Positions 43,097 to 55,770 of a DNA stretch of 64,000 nt are shown here, piece by piece (position 1 is the stretch's first letter; each line of letters starts with the position of its first letter). Location of the stretch: positions 2,114,954 through 2,178,953 of the forward strand of contig JAUTXW010000584.1 of the NCBI GenBank assembly GCA_030620095.1, given 5' to 3'. The notes under the pieces are model-generated. The model was not told where the DNA came from, made no database searches, and saw only the letters and a list, made by a program, of their open reading frames with translations. This DNA is from Kuschelorhynchus macadamiae (Eukaryota > Arthropoda > Insecta > Coleoptera > Curculionidae). Position numbers and translations under genes: made by a program.

Positions 43097-45829
43097 TACA
43101 GGGTGTTTCTTAATTGAGTGTCAATATTTAAGGAGATGATTTTTAAGTCCATTTTAAGAAGAAAACTTCATATAAACATATGTCTTAAAAGGTGTAAATT
43201 TTGAGATACAGGTTGTTAAACTTTCAATAATTTCATAATTTTTCGATAATATCTCGAATACCACTCTAGATATTGTAATGAAATTTGGTATAGAGGTACT
43301 ATGCATCTAGCGGAATTTTTTGATGTAGAACATTTTTTTAATTTCCACCAGCGGCGTCCGTACGGAATCCGACCTGCATATTTTCCTAGACATTGATGGT
43401 ACGCCACTGATTTTTTTTAAATAAAAATTATTTTTGAAATTCCCATTAATTTTTGAGCAAATTTGATCCCTTGGTAATTTTGTGTTGGACGCACGGTTTT
43501 CGTTTTAAAAAAATAAAAACCGTTTCTCTGGATGGTCCAAACAATCCTGGTCATAAGACGGATATCACCATGCACGCAGAGGAATATTATTGTATTAAAC
43601 TCGAGAAATCAAATCTTGTCGAAAATAAATACTAAAAGTTTTCAAAAACAAACAAATGAATCAATAAAAATGCTTAATTTTAGAAACATCAGTGGCGTGA
43701 AAGTAATTACTATGTCCATTCTTATTAAAATCAGAAATCGCTTTATCTTAGTGAGAGATATTTGTAGATAATAGTACGTAGTCTTCAGCCACCAATCTTG
43801 GACCACCATGTCAATGTTTTTCAGAAGTCTGTTCCTTCATAAATACTTTTTATAAATTTTATTAAAATAATATGACATTCTTCAACAATAACAAGTTATT
43901 TACAAAACTATATTAATACAAATAGGTACATAATTAGTAATTTCAACAAAAATAATTAGGTTTTAACAAATTGACAGCACACTTTGTGAAACAAAATAGA
44001 GGACAAAAATTAGATAAGTTGTTGAAAATGCCCACCACCTTGGAGAATACACGCTTCAGCCCTTTTCCTCATGTTGTCGCGAACTCTTTGAAGGATACCC
44101 TCGGTGTTTCTGATAATATCGCAAGAATCTCTTATACGATTCTTCAACTCCTCTACAGTGTTTACTGGGGTGCGGTAAACTAAAGATTTAAGATGTCCTC
44201 ATAGAAAAAAATCCAAATTATTTAGGTCTGGGGACCTAGGGGGCCTTGGTTGGGGTCCGCCACGACCTACCCAACTGTTGTTAAATGTGCGGTTCAAATA
44301 TTCTCTGGCTTCAGTACTAAAGTGAGCGGGCGCGCCATCGTGCATGAACCACATTCTGTTTCTAATCAGAATTGGTATATCTTCTAACAATATCGGCAAA
44401 TCGTTCTCAAGAAACCGGCGATAATTATGGCCATTTAGTCTTTCTGGGAGGAAAAAAGGTCCAATTAGGTGATTTTCGATAATGCCAGCCCAAACATTTA
44501 CAGAGAATTGCTCTTGATGATGATGTTCTACAATGGCATGGGGGTTCTCGTCGGCCCAGATATGATTATTGTGGAAGTTTCTGACAGCGTTCCTGGAGAA
44601 GTTCGCTTCATCTGAGAACATTATTTCGCGATCAAATAAGGGATTACACTCATTTTTTTCCAAAAACCATTCACAAAAATTAACTCGGAAAGGAAGATCT
44701 CGGGGAAGTAAGGCTTGCACTCATTGAATGTGATATGGGTATAAAAAAAAATCATGTAAAATTCTCCAAACTAGGATGTGCGAAATATTTAGGTTAATTC
44801 CAATTTTTCTAGTCAGTTCAGGATTTTCATCTATGGAATTTAATACTGCCTCTTCAATTTCTGGAGTTTTTACAGTCCGATGGGCCCCTTTTAATTGATT
44901 ATTTGGCTTGAATGTACCTGTTTCAGTCAACCTTCTATGCACATTTGCAAATATTCGCCTATCTGGTATGACTCTACCAGGAAAGCGCTCTTGATATAAT
45001 CGCCTAGCTTCCTGTGAACTGCCATCAGCCAAACCATACATGTAATGTATGTCTGCCAACTCTTCATTGGTAAACTCAACCATTTCTTTTCTCAGATGTA
45101 TCAGATATTTAGAACACAAAATTAATTAAACCCGACTGAATCTGAAAGCTGAACTGTCAAATTAAGTTACAAGAGAAGTATTAATTCTGACAGCCAAAGC
45201 CTACTACAATAATAATTATTATTAGTAATCTTTCTTTATTGATGAACTAATAGTATTTTATAGTTTCGTGTTAAAAAATTATAAGCTCAAATAATAATTT
45301 TGAAATCTTTGGGTATTAGTTATTCATAAGCAAATTTGATTTCTTGAATTTCAGTTAAAAAAAATTTTCCTTGCATGCCATGGCGATTGGTGTTGTCATA
45401 TTAGCGATATTGTTAAAACTCTGCAGAGAAACGGTTTTTATTTTTTCAACTCAAAATTCCCAAACTTGCTCAAAAATGAATGGGAATTTCAAAAATAATT
45501 TTTATTTAAAAAAAATCAGTGGCGTACCATCAATGTCTGGGAAAATATGCAGGTCAAATTCTGTACGGACGCCACTGGTGGAATAAAAAAAAATGTTCTA
45601 CATCAAAAAATTCCATTAGATGCATAATACCTCTATACCAAATTTCATTACAATATCTAGAGTGGTATTCGAGATATTATCGAAAAATTATGAAATTATT
45701 GAAAGTTTAACACCCTTTATCTCAAAATTTACACCGTTTAGGACATATGTTTATATGAAGTTTTCTTATTAAAATGAACCCAAAAATCACCTCCTTAAAT
45801 ATTGACATTCAATTAAGAAACACCCTGTA
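43097..45829 (-). mobile_element. Mariner-E: long-TIR DD41D element (2.73 kb)
   Basis: Inverted repeats of about 360-390 bp pair 43097-43460 with 45475-45829. Termini TACAGGGTGTTTCTTAATTG and complement, flanked by TA. One minus-strand transposase with only two nonsense changes. Confidence 0.92.
44010..45083 (-). pseudogene. Mariner-E DD41D transposase, near-intact (about 357 aa)
   Basis: Cut-and-paste DDE transposase. N-terminus MVEFTNEELADIHYMYG (DUF4817-type helix-turn-helix), then RRLYQERFPGRVIP and the second HTH NLNISHILVWRILHDFFLYP. Catalytic core: IMFSDEANFSRNAVRNFHN (first Asp), MWFMHDGAPAHFS (second), RPPRSPDLNNLDFFL (third, 41 residues after the second). C-terminus GHLKSLVYRTPVNTVEELK to HFQQLI-stop at 44010. 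The frame is continuous except for TGA near 44721 (after YHIQ) and TGA at 44199-44201 in place of the Trp of FFLWG. Start taken at the conserved MVEF rather than 12 codons upstream. A different subfamily from B and D; related to the copy at 53-55 kb. Confidence 0.93.
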
Positions 45830-45831
45830 TA

Positions 45832-47221
45832 TGACCTATATAAGAAAAACGGAATGCATATTTTCAATTGTTTTGAGTTTTTTTTATTAGTATGTCATTA
45901 AATGTATAAATCATACCAGTTGCTATTACCACGCAGGTAGCCAGTGTTTTAATTTAAAGAAAATACCCTCACTAAATGATGAACGATTTTTGAAAGTACT
46001 AAATAATTGGACGTGCGGTGCAGGCGAAATTGCAGCTTGCAGCATAGGGAAGCGATACTTTAGAATTTATTTTTTTATTGTGGAACGTCTCGAGTGTGAT
46101 ACCCAATTTTTCGAAATTCATTTTTTGAAAATAGTGATGTGCTGTCCCTAATAATTATGTTTTTGTTATGACAGTGGGCATGCGAAATTCGCGTCGGCTA
46201 GGGCTGTGCGCAAATTAATGATGGACACTTTTATTATATACATAAGTAGGTAGATCGGTACCAGCAGGAGCGCGAAGGCACTAGGTGGATTGGTACCAGG
46301 TTATGCGCCGTTGGCGTTATCATTAAAGCCCTAACATAAGAGGCGAACAACAGCGAAGTGCATCACTGGCGAAAGTCAAACAATAGGCACAGGGGGGCCA
46401 AAGGCGTTACTATCGAGAGACAAACATAAAAAATTTAAGCTGTATACATTAATGTAAGTTTGGCAACGATGTAAGATAGCCTTCAAAGTTCAATTCAAAT
46501 TGTCATATTAAGGAATATGGCGCATTGAAAAGCAGTGAAAATATCGAATTTCTTTTTGATTTTTTTAATAGAAAAAGAGAATCATCCATTTCTTTTATCT
46601 TCTTAAAATAGTTAAATGAAGGTAAACTTTCTCCTTTATATTCAAAAATTATCAAATTCCGTGGGTTTAATTGTTTACAAGACACTAATATCTACCTATT
46701 AGAGGGACACTTAAACACATAGATAATTATTTCTCTTAACTGAAGTATATAAATTCTTTTTTCTTACCACCATAGGACGTAAAATAACATTTCTCTCCGC
46801 GATTTGATGGTGTTAAATTGAACTTTTTCGCCTTACAACGCATACATCACTTTTAAGCCCAAAAAAATAAACACATTAAATGTTTACTTTTAGTTTAGGG
46901 TGATACAAATTTTTCTTTTACAGTTCAGGCGCGAAGTGCCTTTTTAGACGTCAAGTAAATTGTTCGCATGTTTTTTTGTTAATATATTTCAAGCTAAATG
47001 AGTGCATCTATGTTTTATACGGGACGCCAAGTCCACTTTGGGTTTAAAAAATGAGCCACGTGAGGGCAAAGGGCGAAATTTTCACAGCTTATAAAAATCT
47101 AGGAAATGTTTTAAGTTTTTAATGTTTTTCTCCTAATAAAAATGTTTCAAAATTAGCTTTCTTGTTTTCCCTTTAATTTCGAAACATGTCAACCTAAACC
47201 TTATTTTCGCTATGCTATATA
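45832..47221. other. No recognisable gene
   Basis: Mostly AT-rich, with a GC-richer patch near 46180-46420 that includes two GGTACCAG motifs. No coding or RNA signature recognised. Confidence 0.45.
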
Positions 47222-47737
47222 CAGTGGCGGCTCGTTCATAGGGTCATTTGGTCAATGACCGCCCAAAAATATTTCAGAAAATAAATTATTCATTTGACCG
47301 TCCCTCCTAATAGTTGTAATAAAACGCGAACCTTGGGATTTTTCCAATTCTAAAGAACGAGGAGTAGACCTGAACTTCAAGAGAATTTTGTAAAAATAAC
47401 GGGGTAATTTTACTTATTTTTACAGAAAAAATAAAACCACGCTTGTTCTTTGTGAAAACCTTCAAGACTGCAAAATCATTTTTATTCTCCAACAAAAGTA
47501 CGACAACAACCACGCCATCTGACAAAAAGATGTGACAACAATAACTGCTTTATGATACTATGGTACAATACAAAACACAGAGAGGGTGTAATATGCATAT
47601 TAAACATTAATATTTTGAACTACTTATCAATAATTTAATGCTCAATTTAAAGATAAGATATTTATTTTTATTTTAAGTATGCCTATTTTTAAATTTGTTA
47701 TTGACCTCCCAATATAATTCACCACGGGTCGCCACTG
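47222..47737 (+). mobile_element. Short non-autonomous hAT-like element (MITE, 516 bp)
   Basis: Begins CAGTGGCGGCTCG and ends CGGGTCGCCACTG, giving TIRs CAGTGGCG. The first 12 bases equal the hAT-1 terminus at 6014. No coding capacity. No matching 8-bp target duplication is visible. A related 5' part is at 55674 and a related 3' part at 61425. Confidence 0.75.
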
Positions 47738-49097
47738 ATTCTGTAAAACTGTCTTTAAAACCTTATTTTAAGTTCATGTAAAGTATAGCGGAGAGCACAT
47801 AAAAAGAAAGGACAATCCTGTAAAATAAAGGACGAATGGTCAGCTTACACAACGAGTTTATTTTCTAGATGTAGGGTGTTAAGGAATAATTTTTAATTTT
47901 GTTTTTACTGTATATTAAAACCAGATTATTAGATTGAAATGAAACTTGGTACAATAGAAACATGCTCAGAATTTTTATGATATATTCTTGTTAATTGTTG
48001 ACCAGTTGCGGATAAACGAGTAAGAATATATATTTTTTTCACCATTAGGTTAAAAATTTTTGTGTTGGCATTTTTGATAATTTAATGTTTGGACCTTATT
48101 ATCTGATGAATTTTATACAAAAAAGGTACTTTTAGTTCATTTGACTTGACTAATTTCGGAAATTAAGCCTAGTACTTGTTTTTAACATTCCAACGCACTC
48201 TTTTACTTCTTATTTGAATTTTGAGTTGGTTTTAATAATTGAATATTATAAATTAAATATATCGAACACGACTGGATCTATCGACTTAAATTATTTTTGT
48301 ATCATACATGTATAATGTATCATAAAAATGTATTTCTGTACATGTCAGATACCGAGTTAGATTCCATTCTAATAATCCAGTTTGAATATACAGGGAAAAA
48401 GCAAATCAAGAACATTTACTTTATTTAACACCCGGTTTCTTGAAAGTTAAATCGTTCTGGACCTATGTTTTTTAACATTTTTGTCTTATTTTATGCGAAA
48501 GAATCTTTTCTGAAGCACTCTATATACGAAAATAATTCTATAATAAATAGTTTTATCTGTTTAATCCACAGCTGGTTGAATATTCGAAATGTGAAACGTC
48601 GATTTTCTTAATTTTAATTTAAACTGCAGCAGTTTGCAAATCTAAATTTCTGATGGGGGTTTGCGTTGGTAATCTGCATAATCTCGTTCTGAAGCGACAA
48701 ACAATACTCGGCAAGTGAACTTTGTCAAACTCTCGCAGGAACTTAACAACTGTGCCGGCCCGTACAAATTAAGATATTAGAAGTTCGAGTTGGTGGTTCC
48801 GGTGAAGTAAGAGGATAATTCATACAGAATTAAAATTAACGCAAGCCTATACGACCTCTGGTGGTATTGCTTATTAACAAAGATAAGGTCGCTTTTAGTT
48901 ATACAGGGTGTTTCAAAAAACATAAGCCATCGCCTAATGGGAGATTACTTCACATGAATTTTATAAAAATAGTATATATCCATAGGTCCATATGACGGCT
49001 TAATTTTCAATATAAAATCAGTTTATCTTCATATCATGCTTAATTCTTGCAGAAAATATGAAATTATTCTAATAGGTAGCTTTTTCAATATTTTATA
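47738..49097. other. No recognisable gene; orphan mariner-type end near 48903
   Basis: AT-rich. TACAGGGTGTTTCA near 48902 is a mariner-like terminus that runs rightward into mariner-F without its partner, suggesting a truncated older copy. Confidence 0.4.
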
Positions 49098-51463
49098 TAC
49101 AGTGTGGTCATTTAAGTGTGCAACATATGGGAATTTTTTTTTATTAACTACACAATCAAAATAAAAATATTGTCAAAAGTTGATGCATGCTCGATAATTA
49201 TATAAAGAGCACTTAGAACGGTTGTAAGTCAAACACCATACAGGGTAAGTCAAAAAATATTAAAATCATGCAAGAGTAAAGTACCTTTATTTCGAAAGAT
49301 TCAGCAAAATGTTATTAAGAAAAGTTGTTTAGCATCAAACGTTATGCCTGGATATCAAAACATAGCCTACTAAGAAAAAATTTTTTTTTTGGAAAAAATC
49401 AAACGTTTTTGAAAAATTGATTTTTTTGATTATTATCATAAACACTTTCATAGTTTCATCAAAATCAGATCAAATTCGCATAACTCCGTTCAAATTTAAG
49501 TATACTTGTGAAATTCACTTGGATTTTTAATTTTTTAGGGAATCACTAGATATTAAACACAACTTGGAAATTTCGCTAATATTCGTTTTAACAAGATGAA
49601 ACATTTGTTAAAAAAATATGTACATTAAAAAACTTTCATTTGAAATGCAAGATTTTCATTTCAAATATTTATTAAGGAACTGTCCACATAATTGACAAAC
49701 TGGAAATCTTTGAAAAAACGGTTCGCAAGATATTTGCTGGAATATTTCTGTAATGGAAGCGAATCGAATTTTTAAGTTCCTCAACATTATTAAATGGTCG
49801 ATTCTTATAAACTTTTTGCTTTAATTATCCTCATAAAAAATTCTAATGGGGTATGATCTGGGGAACGAGGAGGCCAGCGTGGTTCGGTATTTCGTCCTAA
49901 CCATTTAGTACCAAATTTCCCATTTAACAATTCAGAAATATTTCTAGTAGAATGAGCGGGATATCCATCATGGACAAACCATAATTTATACCGTTCTTAT
50001 AAACTTATATTATCCAAAAAATCCGATATTTCGTGTTTTAGAAACTTTAAATAGGTATCACCAGTTAGGTTTCGGCCAAAAAAAAAACGAACCCAATAAT
50101 TTTTCGTTGATAATATCGCACCACACGTTTGTTTTTTGGTAATACTGGTATCTATTGTCAGTAACAAAATTTGGATTTGCGTCCGACCACTACCTACAAT
50201 TTTGGGAAGAGACAGTGCCATTTGTTGTGAACGTGGATTCATCCCCAAAGAGAATGTGTCTTTGAAAATAACGCTCATCTTCTATTTGTCCTTGAATCCA
50301 TATGCAGAAATCATAGCGGATGTCATAGTCTCGTTCTTGAAACGTGCAAATAAACACTGGCCTATAAGTATAAAACTTGTTTTTCTTGAGAATGCTGTTA
50401 ACAGAACTTTTTTTTAATGCCCGTATAAGCAGAAATTTTCTGGGTGGATCTTTTAGGGTTTTCAACAACTGACTGAAGTACCGCTAATTGATTTTCTTCA
50501 GTACAAACAGTTTTGGCACGTTCATTTTTATATTTATAGTCTAAAGATCCTGTCTGTTTGAAGTTTATTAAAATTCTACTTACAGTTGAGTAGTGAACTT
50601 GTTTGTCTGGATGTCGTTCATTGAAAATATCTGCTGCGTCACGCACTGTTTTAGAATTTTCCCCACATATCAAAACTAATTCTGCCTTCTCGAGAAGCGT
50701 TAATTGCCTTGGACGAGGCATTTTAAATCAAATAAAGTTAATATGTAATAATATAATTGTTCTTCTAGAATGAAATATTAACGCCACCGAACTGTAACAA
50801 TTTTTACTTCAAACCCTCATTTGTTTTTTTTATGGGTATCCGCTATTATCTTAATATAGGATGTTAGGTTTGTCAATTAATGTGTACAGTTATTTAATAA
50901 CAATTTTATAATTTTGTACTTCAAATGAAAGTTTTTTAATGAGTATATTTTCTTCACAAACGTTTCATCTTGTTTAAAAGAATATTGGCGAAATTTTCAA
51001 GTTGTGTTTAATATCGTTGCAACAAAACCTGAAGTTTGTGATTCCCTAAAAAATTAAAAGTTAATTTCACAAGTATACTTATTCGAATCTGATCTGACTT
51101 TCATTAAACTATGAAAGTGTTTATGATAATTATCAAAAAAAAAAAACGATTTTTCAAAACCTTTTTTGATTTTTTCCGAAAAAACTTTTTTTTCTCAGAA
51201 GGCTTTTTTATCCAGGCATAACTTTTGATGCTAAACAACTTTTCCTAATAACATTTTGCTGAATCTCTCGAAATAAGGGTACTTTACTCTTGCATGATTT
51301 TAATATTTTTTGACCGACCCTGTATGCTGTTTGACTTGCAACCATTCTAAGTACACTTTATATGATTATTGAGGATGCACCAACTTTGGCAATATTTTTA
51401 TTTTGATTGTGTAGTTAATAAAAAAAATTCCCATATGTTGCACACCTAAATGACCACACTGTA
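49098..51463 (-). mobile_element. Mariner-F: element with about 560-bp TIRs (2.37 kb)
   Basis: Left arm 49098-49660 pairs with right arm about 50905-51463. Termini TACAGTGTGGTCATTTAA and complement, flanked by TA. Short internal motifs such as GGTAAGTCAAAAAATATT also pair. A broken minus-strand transposase lies between the arms. Confidence 0.9.
49680..50721 (-). pseudogene. Mariner-F transposase
   Basis: Start MPRPRQLTLLEKAELVLICG at 50721, first HTH with VHYSTVSRILINFKQTG, second segment NPKRSTQKISAYTGI. A frameshift at about 50400 leads to QIEDERYFQRHILFGDESTF (first Asp) and another to the block 50278-49997 with FFFGRNLTGDTYLKFLKHE. Then WFVHDGYPAHSTRNISELL (second Asp) and WPPRSPDHTPLEFF, where the third Asp is Glu at the 41-residue position. 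C-terminus KQKVYKNRPFNNVEELK. Three or more frameshifts. Same subfamily as the split copy at 1.3-5.1 kb. Confidence 0.87.
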
Positions 51464-51465
51464 TA

Positions 51466-51860
51466 TTTTATTAGGCCGCCATTTTGTTTTGCCTTATGAA
51501 AGCTGTGCAAAATTTTAACAGTTCGTTCTTATGTAACTTAATTTGAGGCAACTTAGATAATTAGTTTTTTAGTAATATTTTTTAAATATTTCTCTAGGCC
51601 GCCATTTTGTTTCGCTAGATAGGATTATTACCAAAAGGTTACCAGGTCATCTCCATATGACCCTAATTTTCGACCAAGTTTGAAGTCAATCGGGTAAGTA
51701 AATTTTTAGCTAGAAAGACTTCTAGAAACCCTAAAAGGTAAAGATTCGTAAAATCTTGGAAGGGTAATTTTTCGATTTTTAAGCATGACGCTATTTTGTT
51801 CCGCCATCTTGAATTCGTACCACAGTTTTACTAGTTCACCCCGATATTACACTTAGTTCA
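51466..51860 (-). repeat. Dispersed copy of the 266-bp array family
   Basis: Two GGCCGCCATTTTGTTT motifs (51474 and 51597), ACCAGGTCATC plus CATATGACC, and AAGTTTGAAGTCAATCGGGTA, in reverse orientation to the 19-22 kb array. It abuts the mariner-F terminus, so mariner-F probably inserted at its edge. Confidence 0.75.
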
Positions 51861-53181
51861 CGCTCAAATTTTGAAGCGCTTTGGCGGACTGAACGAAACC
51901 ATGCAGATAAATGTTAATGCTCGATTAAAATTATTATTTTTTGATAATTTTGACCAGTCCTGCAGCTCTTATTAACAAATCGCCACTGATTTAAGTCTCT
52001 ACTTAGTACTCGGCATGGTATTACAGCACTTCAACTATTTTTATAAAATAATGGATAATCAAAACATATATTGAAATACTTTTAATGTGCAATGCTAATT
52101 ACAAAAGCTGCATAAGAACAACAAATGACAAGTAAATGTTTATAGAAACACTTCTAAAGGAGTCATGTCATGTGAATAGGCTGGCAAATAAGCCTTATTA
52201 CTACTCCCTTCATGTGAAAAACTATTGTTTAAATATTTGTGATGTAACAAATTTGTTAAGTATTTAATTCAAATTCTAATTCGATTTACACTGAAAATTC
52301 TTATAGACTCGGTTTTATAACCTCTTGTTAATTTTTCTGCAAGCTTGCCAGTAAACTAGACGTTTTGCCCGATAAAACTCTATTAGAAATATGATACTGC
52401 AGTGACCATTACGACGTCTTACAATAATCGGAGTAAAATCCTTAGCTTTTATACTGTTTAAAAAGAGAATAAAAAGAACTATGTAATTAAATAGTCATCA
52501 TTGATGAATTAACGGTATCAACGATAATGAGCAATATGGTAAAAAATGGTAAAATATATAAAAGAAGGTAAACTGAGAGAAAAATAATAGCCAACACAAC
52601 ACTGAAAGATGTGGTTCATCATTTAATATTCAATAATTGAAAGTTCATTTTTAATGCAAATATCTTTAGCCCAACTAGTATAAATAGGTATAAGGCCTAT
52701 TTACACAGGTTACAGTGTGACCTTAGCGGTAGTTTGAAATAGAATACTTTAGATTAAAATAAGGAAAAAGTTTTCATAAACATAAGTGTACATACTTGAA
52801 AGGTCAGTTGAGTTTGATAGAACATCTAGTGTAGTAATATGAATTTACGACAAGAATATTGTAGATTTTATCTATTTTAATTTAATAACACGAAAATAAA
52901 TATATTTGAAAAAAAGTGTATAATGACGCGACAAGAAGCTGGTGTATTCTGTGAACAGAAAAAAGTGCTTGCTATTAAGTCTACGAATCAAGTTTTCCTT
53001 AGACATCTTTCGCATAGCTACTGTCAGAAACTTTACCAAATAAATCCAAAAATATAAAAATCAGTAAATTTCCTTTACCCAAAACTTTCCTCGTTATGAT
53101 TTTTCATTTGTAAGGAATAGTGAAGTGTGACCCAATATAGTTCAGTACATAGTCACAGTATATACGTGTTATATGTATATA
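51861..53181. other. No recognisable gene
   Basis: AT-rich, no coding support. AATCGCCACTGATTT near 51979 resembles the right end of the CAGTGGCG hAT derivatives, without a partner. Confidence 0.45.
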
Positions 53182-55376
53182 TACAGGGTGTCCGGGAAAA
53201 TGTGGGAGATCTCTCGGACTCAGATAGAACATTAAAAAATAAGATGACAAGTTCCCATAAATTTTTTTCTAGCGGCCACTCCTACGGAGATACGGTCCCT
53301 AAAGGACCCCACTGGGAAATCAGTTTTTCTAGAATAACTTTTAAACGACTCAATATAATTTAACGAAAATTTAATATGATAAACGTAGTAAGGACACTCT
53401 CAAATGCTTCCCTTAAAACATAATTAGCTTGTTTAGTTTACCAGGGACGGCCTAGATTGTACATTTTAACGCTCAAATTTTTAACACCCTGTATGATAAG
53501 GAGTTAAAAAAAAAATAAATTTGGATACCTTGAACATTAAGCTAAAGAAAAGGTGCTCTTGTTCATTGTCGATAAAATGAACCGTTTTCGAGAAAAAAGA
53601 ATACAACTTTGGGAGTATTAAATATGTTTTGATCCTGAACAACCTAATACGCTAAATAGAAAAAAGTCAATTAAAAACTTCATAAGTGGGTTCAACATGT
53701 GCTCCGTGATTTGTGATGCACTCCGCGGGCACGACGAATGAAGGGACTGCTGTACTCGCCACAACCCAGCATTGTTCTTATCATATCGCAATGAAACGTG
53801 ATTCTCTGTAAGTTCCTCCCTAGTAGCAACCGAAGGAATACACCAAGGTTTTGAGATGACCCCACAGGTAGAAATCCATTGGCGTTAGGTCGGGAGACCG
53901 TGGAGGCCAGGCAATGGGACTCACTCTGCCTATCCAACGGTTTCCATGACGTTATTTGGGTGGTCCCGTACAGCAACGTAAAATGGGGTGGGGCTCCATC
54001 ATGCATAAATGCATCCTTTGGCGGGTTTCAAGTGGCAAATACTCTATTGGATAGAAAAGCGTTCTGAAGAACTCTAAATAAAGTTCACCATTCAATCGTG
54101 CCGGTAATACGCATGGTCAAATGAAAAAATTGCCGATTATTCCTGCCCAAACATTAATGGATTGAAACTGATGTTGATGATGATGAACGACAGTGGCATG
54201 AGGTTTTCATCAGCCCATTCATGCGAGTTATGTAAATTTACAATACCATCTTTGGGAAATCCTGCTTCATCGGTAAAAAGAATAATGCTAATGAAGTTTG
54301 GGTTTGTTCGTTGTTGATCTAACAACCAGTTTGCGAACTGGATTCTTCGAGGAAAATCTTCAGGAAGTAGTTGATGCACTTTTTGCAGATGATAAGGGTA
54401 TAACAACTGTTCTTTAAGTACTTCAGCAACTGTACTTTTTGACACATGAAGCTGCGCGGCTAATATTCGAGTGCTTATTGAGGGAGTATCAGCTAGTATC
54501 CAAAATATCTTCCTCCAATTTGCACACCGTACGTACTGTTCTCCTCACCAGCATCAGTACTCCCTTTCCCAAAACTTCCTAAAAATAATTAATGAACGTC
54601 AATAATGTTACCTTATTAATTGAGAATTGCCCACCAGTTTCTCTTAGACGTTGGTCAATTCGCTGAAATGTTTTCTCATTTGGAATATTGCGATTAGGAT
54701 ATCTTTCTCCATACAACCTTCTTGCTTCATAAGCATTGCAGAATGCAAGTCCGTACATAAGATGCATATCTGCATATACTCACTAAATGTGTCATTATCG
54801 AATTAAATTTACCAAAGGTATTCAAAATTTAATAATTAATATCAGTAGGTACAAAAAGATCAACGTGTCAAGAAGATTTCAAATGCACACGTCAATGCGA
54901 GATTATTTATTTCGTACCATGGTAACGTTTGTAAAAAAGTGCATTCTTTAATACTGATAAATATAAACAATAATAAAACATTAATACTTTTATTATTTTT
55001 TCTCGAAAACAGTTCATTTATCGACAATGAACAATTACTATCTTTAGCCAATAATTCAGGTATCAAATTTATTTGTTAACTCATATCCTTTAAAATTCTT
55101 AAAATTTAGACGTTAAAATGTACAATCTAGTCCGTCCTGGTAAATAAACAAGCTAATTATGTTTTGAGGTATTTTGAGGTCATACTACTGCTATCATATT
55201 AGTACTAGATTCAAATTATGATAGTCGTTTAAAGATTGTTAGAAAACCACGATTTCCAGTGCGGGTTACGGGGCTATCTCCCTAGGAGACCCGCTAGGAA
55301 AAAAATTTATAGAACTTGTCATCTTATTTTTAATATTTCTATCTGGTCAGAGATCCTCACATTTCCCCGGACACAG

Positions 55377-55378
<2 letters not shown>
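53182..55378 (-). mobile_element. Mariner-G: DD41D-type element (2.2 kb)
   Basis: Inverted repeats of about 180 bp pair 53182-53360 with 55195-55378 (TACAGGGTGTCCGGG / complement of TACTGTGTCCGGGG). Both sides are TA-rich. The right end enters a (TA)n microsatellite. A badly broken minus-strand transposase is inside. Confidence 0.82.
53660..54775 (-). pseudogene. Mariner-G transposase
   Basis: N-terminal part MHLMYGLAFCNAYEARRLYG, ERYPNRNIPNEKTFQRI and RLRETGG (DUF4817-like HTH). Then, after breaks, TPSISTRILAAQLHVSKSTV, LYPYHLQKVHQLLPEDFPRR, ILFTDEAGFPKDGIVNLHN (first Asp), MHDGAPPHF (second Asp), and NNVMETVG with the WPPRSPDL region scrambled by frameshifts. The C-terminus is recognisable as CDMIRT / SLHSSCPRSA. 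Clearly the same subfamily as mariner-E but older. Confidence 0.82.
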
Positions 55379-55421
<43 letters not shown>

Positions 55422-55430
55422 TTATATATT
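55377..55430. repeat. (TA)n microsatellite
   Basis: A run of about 26 TA units with one C and one TTT interruption, directly at the mariner-G right end. Confidence 0.95.
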
Positions 55431-55554
55431 TCAAACACTTTTATTAGACTTCGTATTATTTTTATCATATTGGACCAATGTTTACCAGTTTCTTTCACCT
55501 GTACCACCCTTGACTTTGGGCATAATTTGAAATAGATTCAATAAGTAGTTTTTA

Positions 55555-55660
55555 CAGTGACGCCATTTTTGTTACGTCACGTTGAACTCGATATGTCAAT
55601 TGAACAAATTTTTACGTTTTGAAAATTTTATTTGGCCGCCATTTTGTTTCATATGTTAAA
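55555..55660 (-). repeat. Fragment of the dispersed 266-bp family
   Basis: Contains GTGACGCCATTTTTGTTACG and GGCCGCCATTTTGTTTC, the two half-unit signatures, about 70 bp apart. Confidence 0.6.
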
Positions 55661-55673
55661 TTCGTACCACAAC

Positions 55674-55770
55674 CAGTGGCGGCTCTTTATAGGGTCATTT
55701 ATTAAATGACCCCCAAAATATTTCAGAAAATAAATTATTGTTGACCTCCCTCCCTAATAGTTACAATAAA
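55674..55770 (+). repeat. 5' fragment of the CAGTGGCGGC hAT derivative
   Basis: CAGTGGCGGCTCTTTATAGG, then AAATGACC and ATATTTCAGAAAATAAATTA, aligning with the first 110 bp of the 47222 element and then diverging. No right end found. Confidence 0.7.

Noticed and set aside
43453..43771. Two short plus-strand frames
   Set aside because: They overlap the mariner-E left arm and its inner flank; no motif and no conservation in the opposite arm.
55236..55535. A 99-codon frame with an Ile-Tyr run
   Set aside because: It is the translation of the (TA)n tract and the mariner-G inverted repeat.
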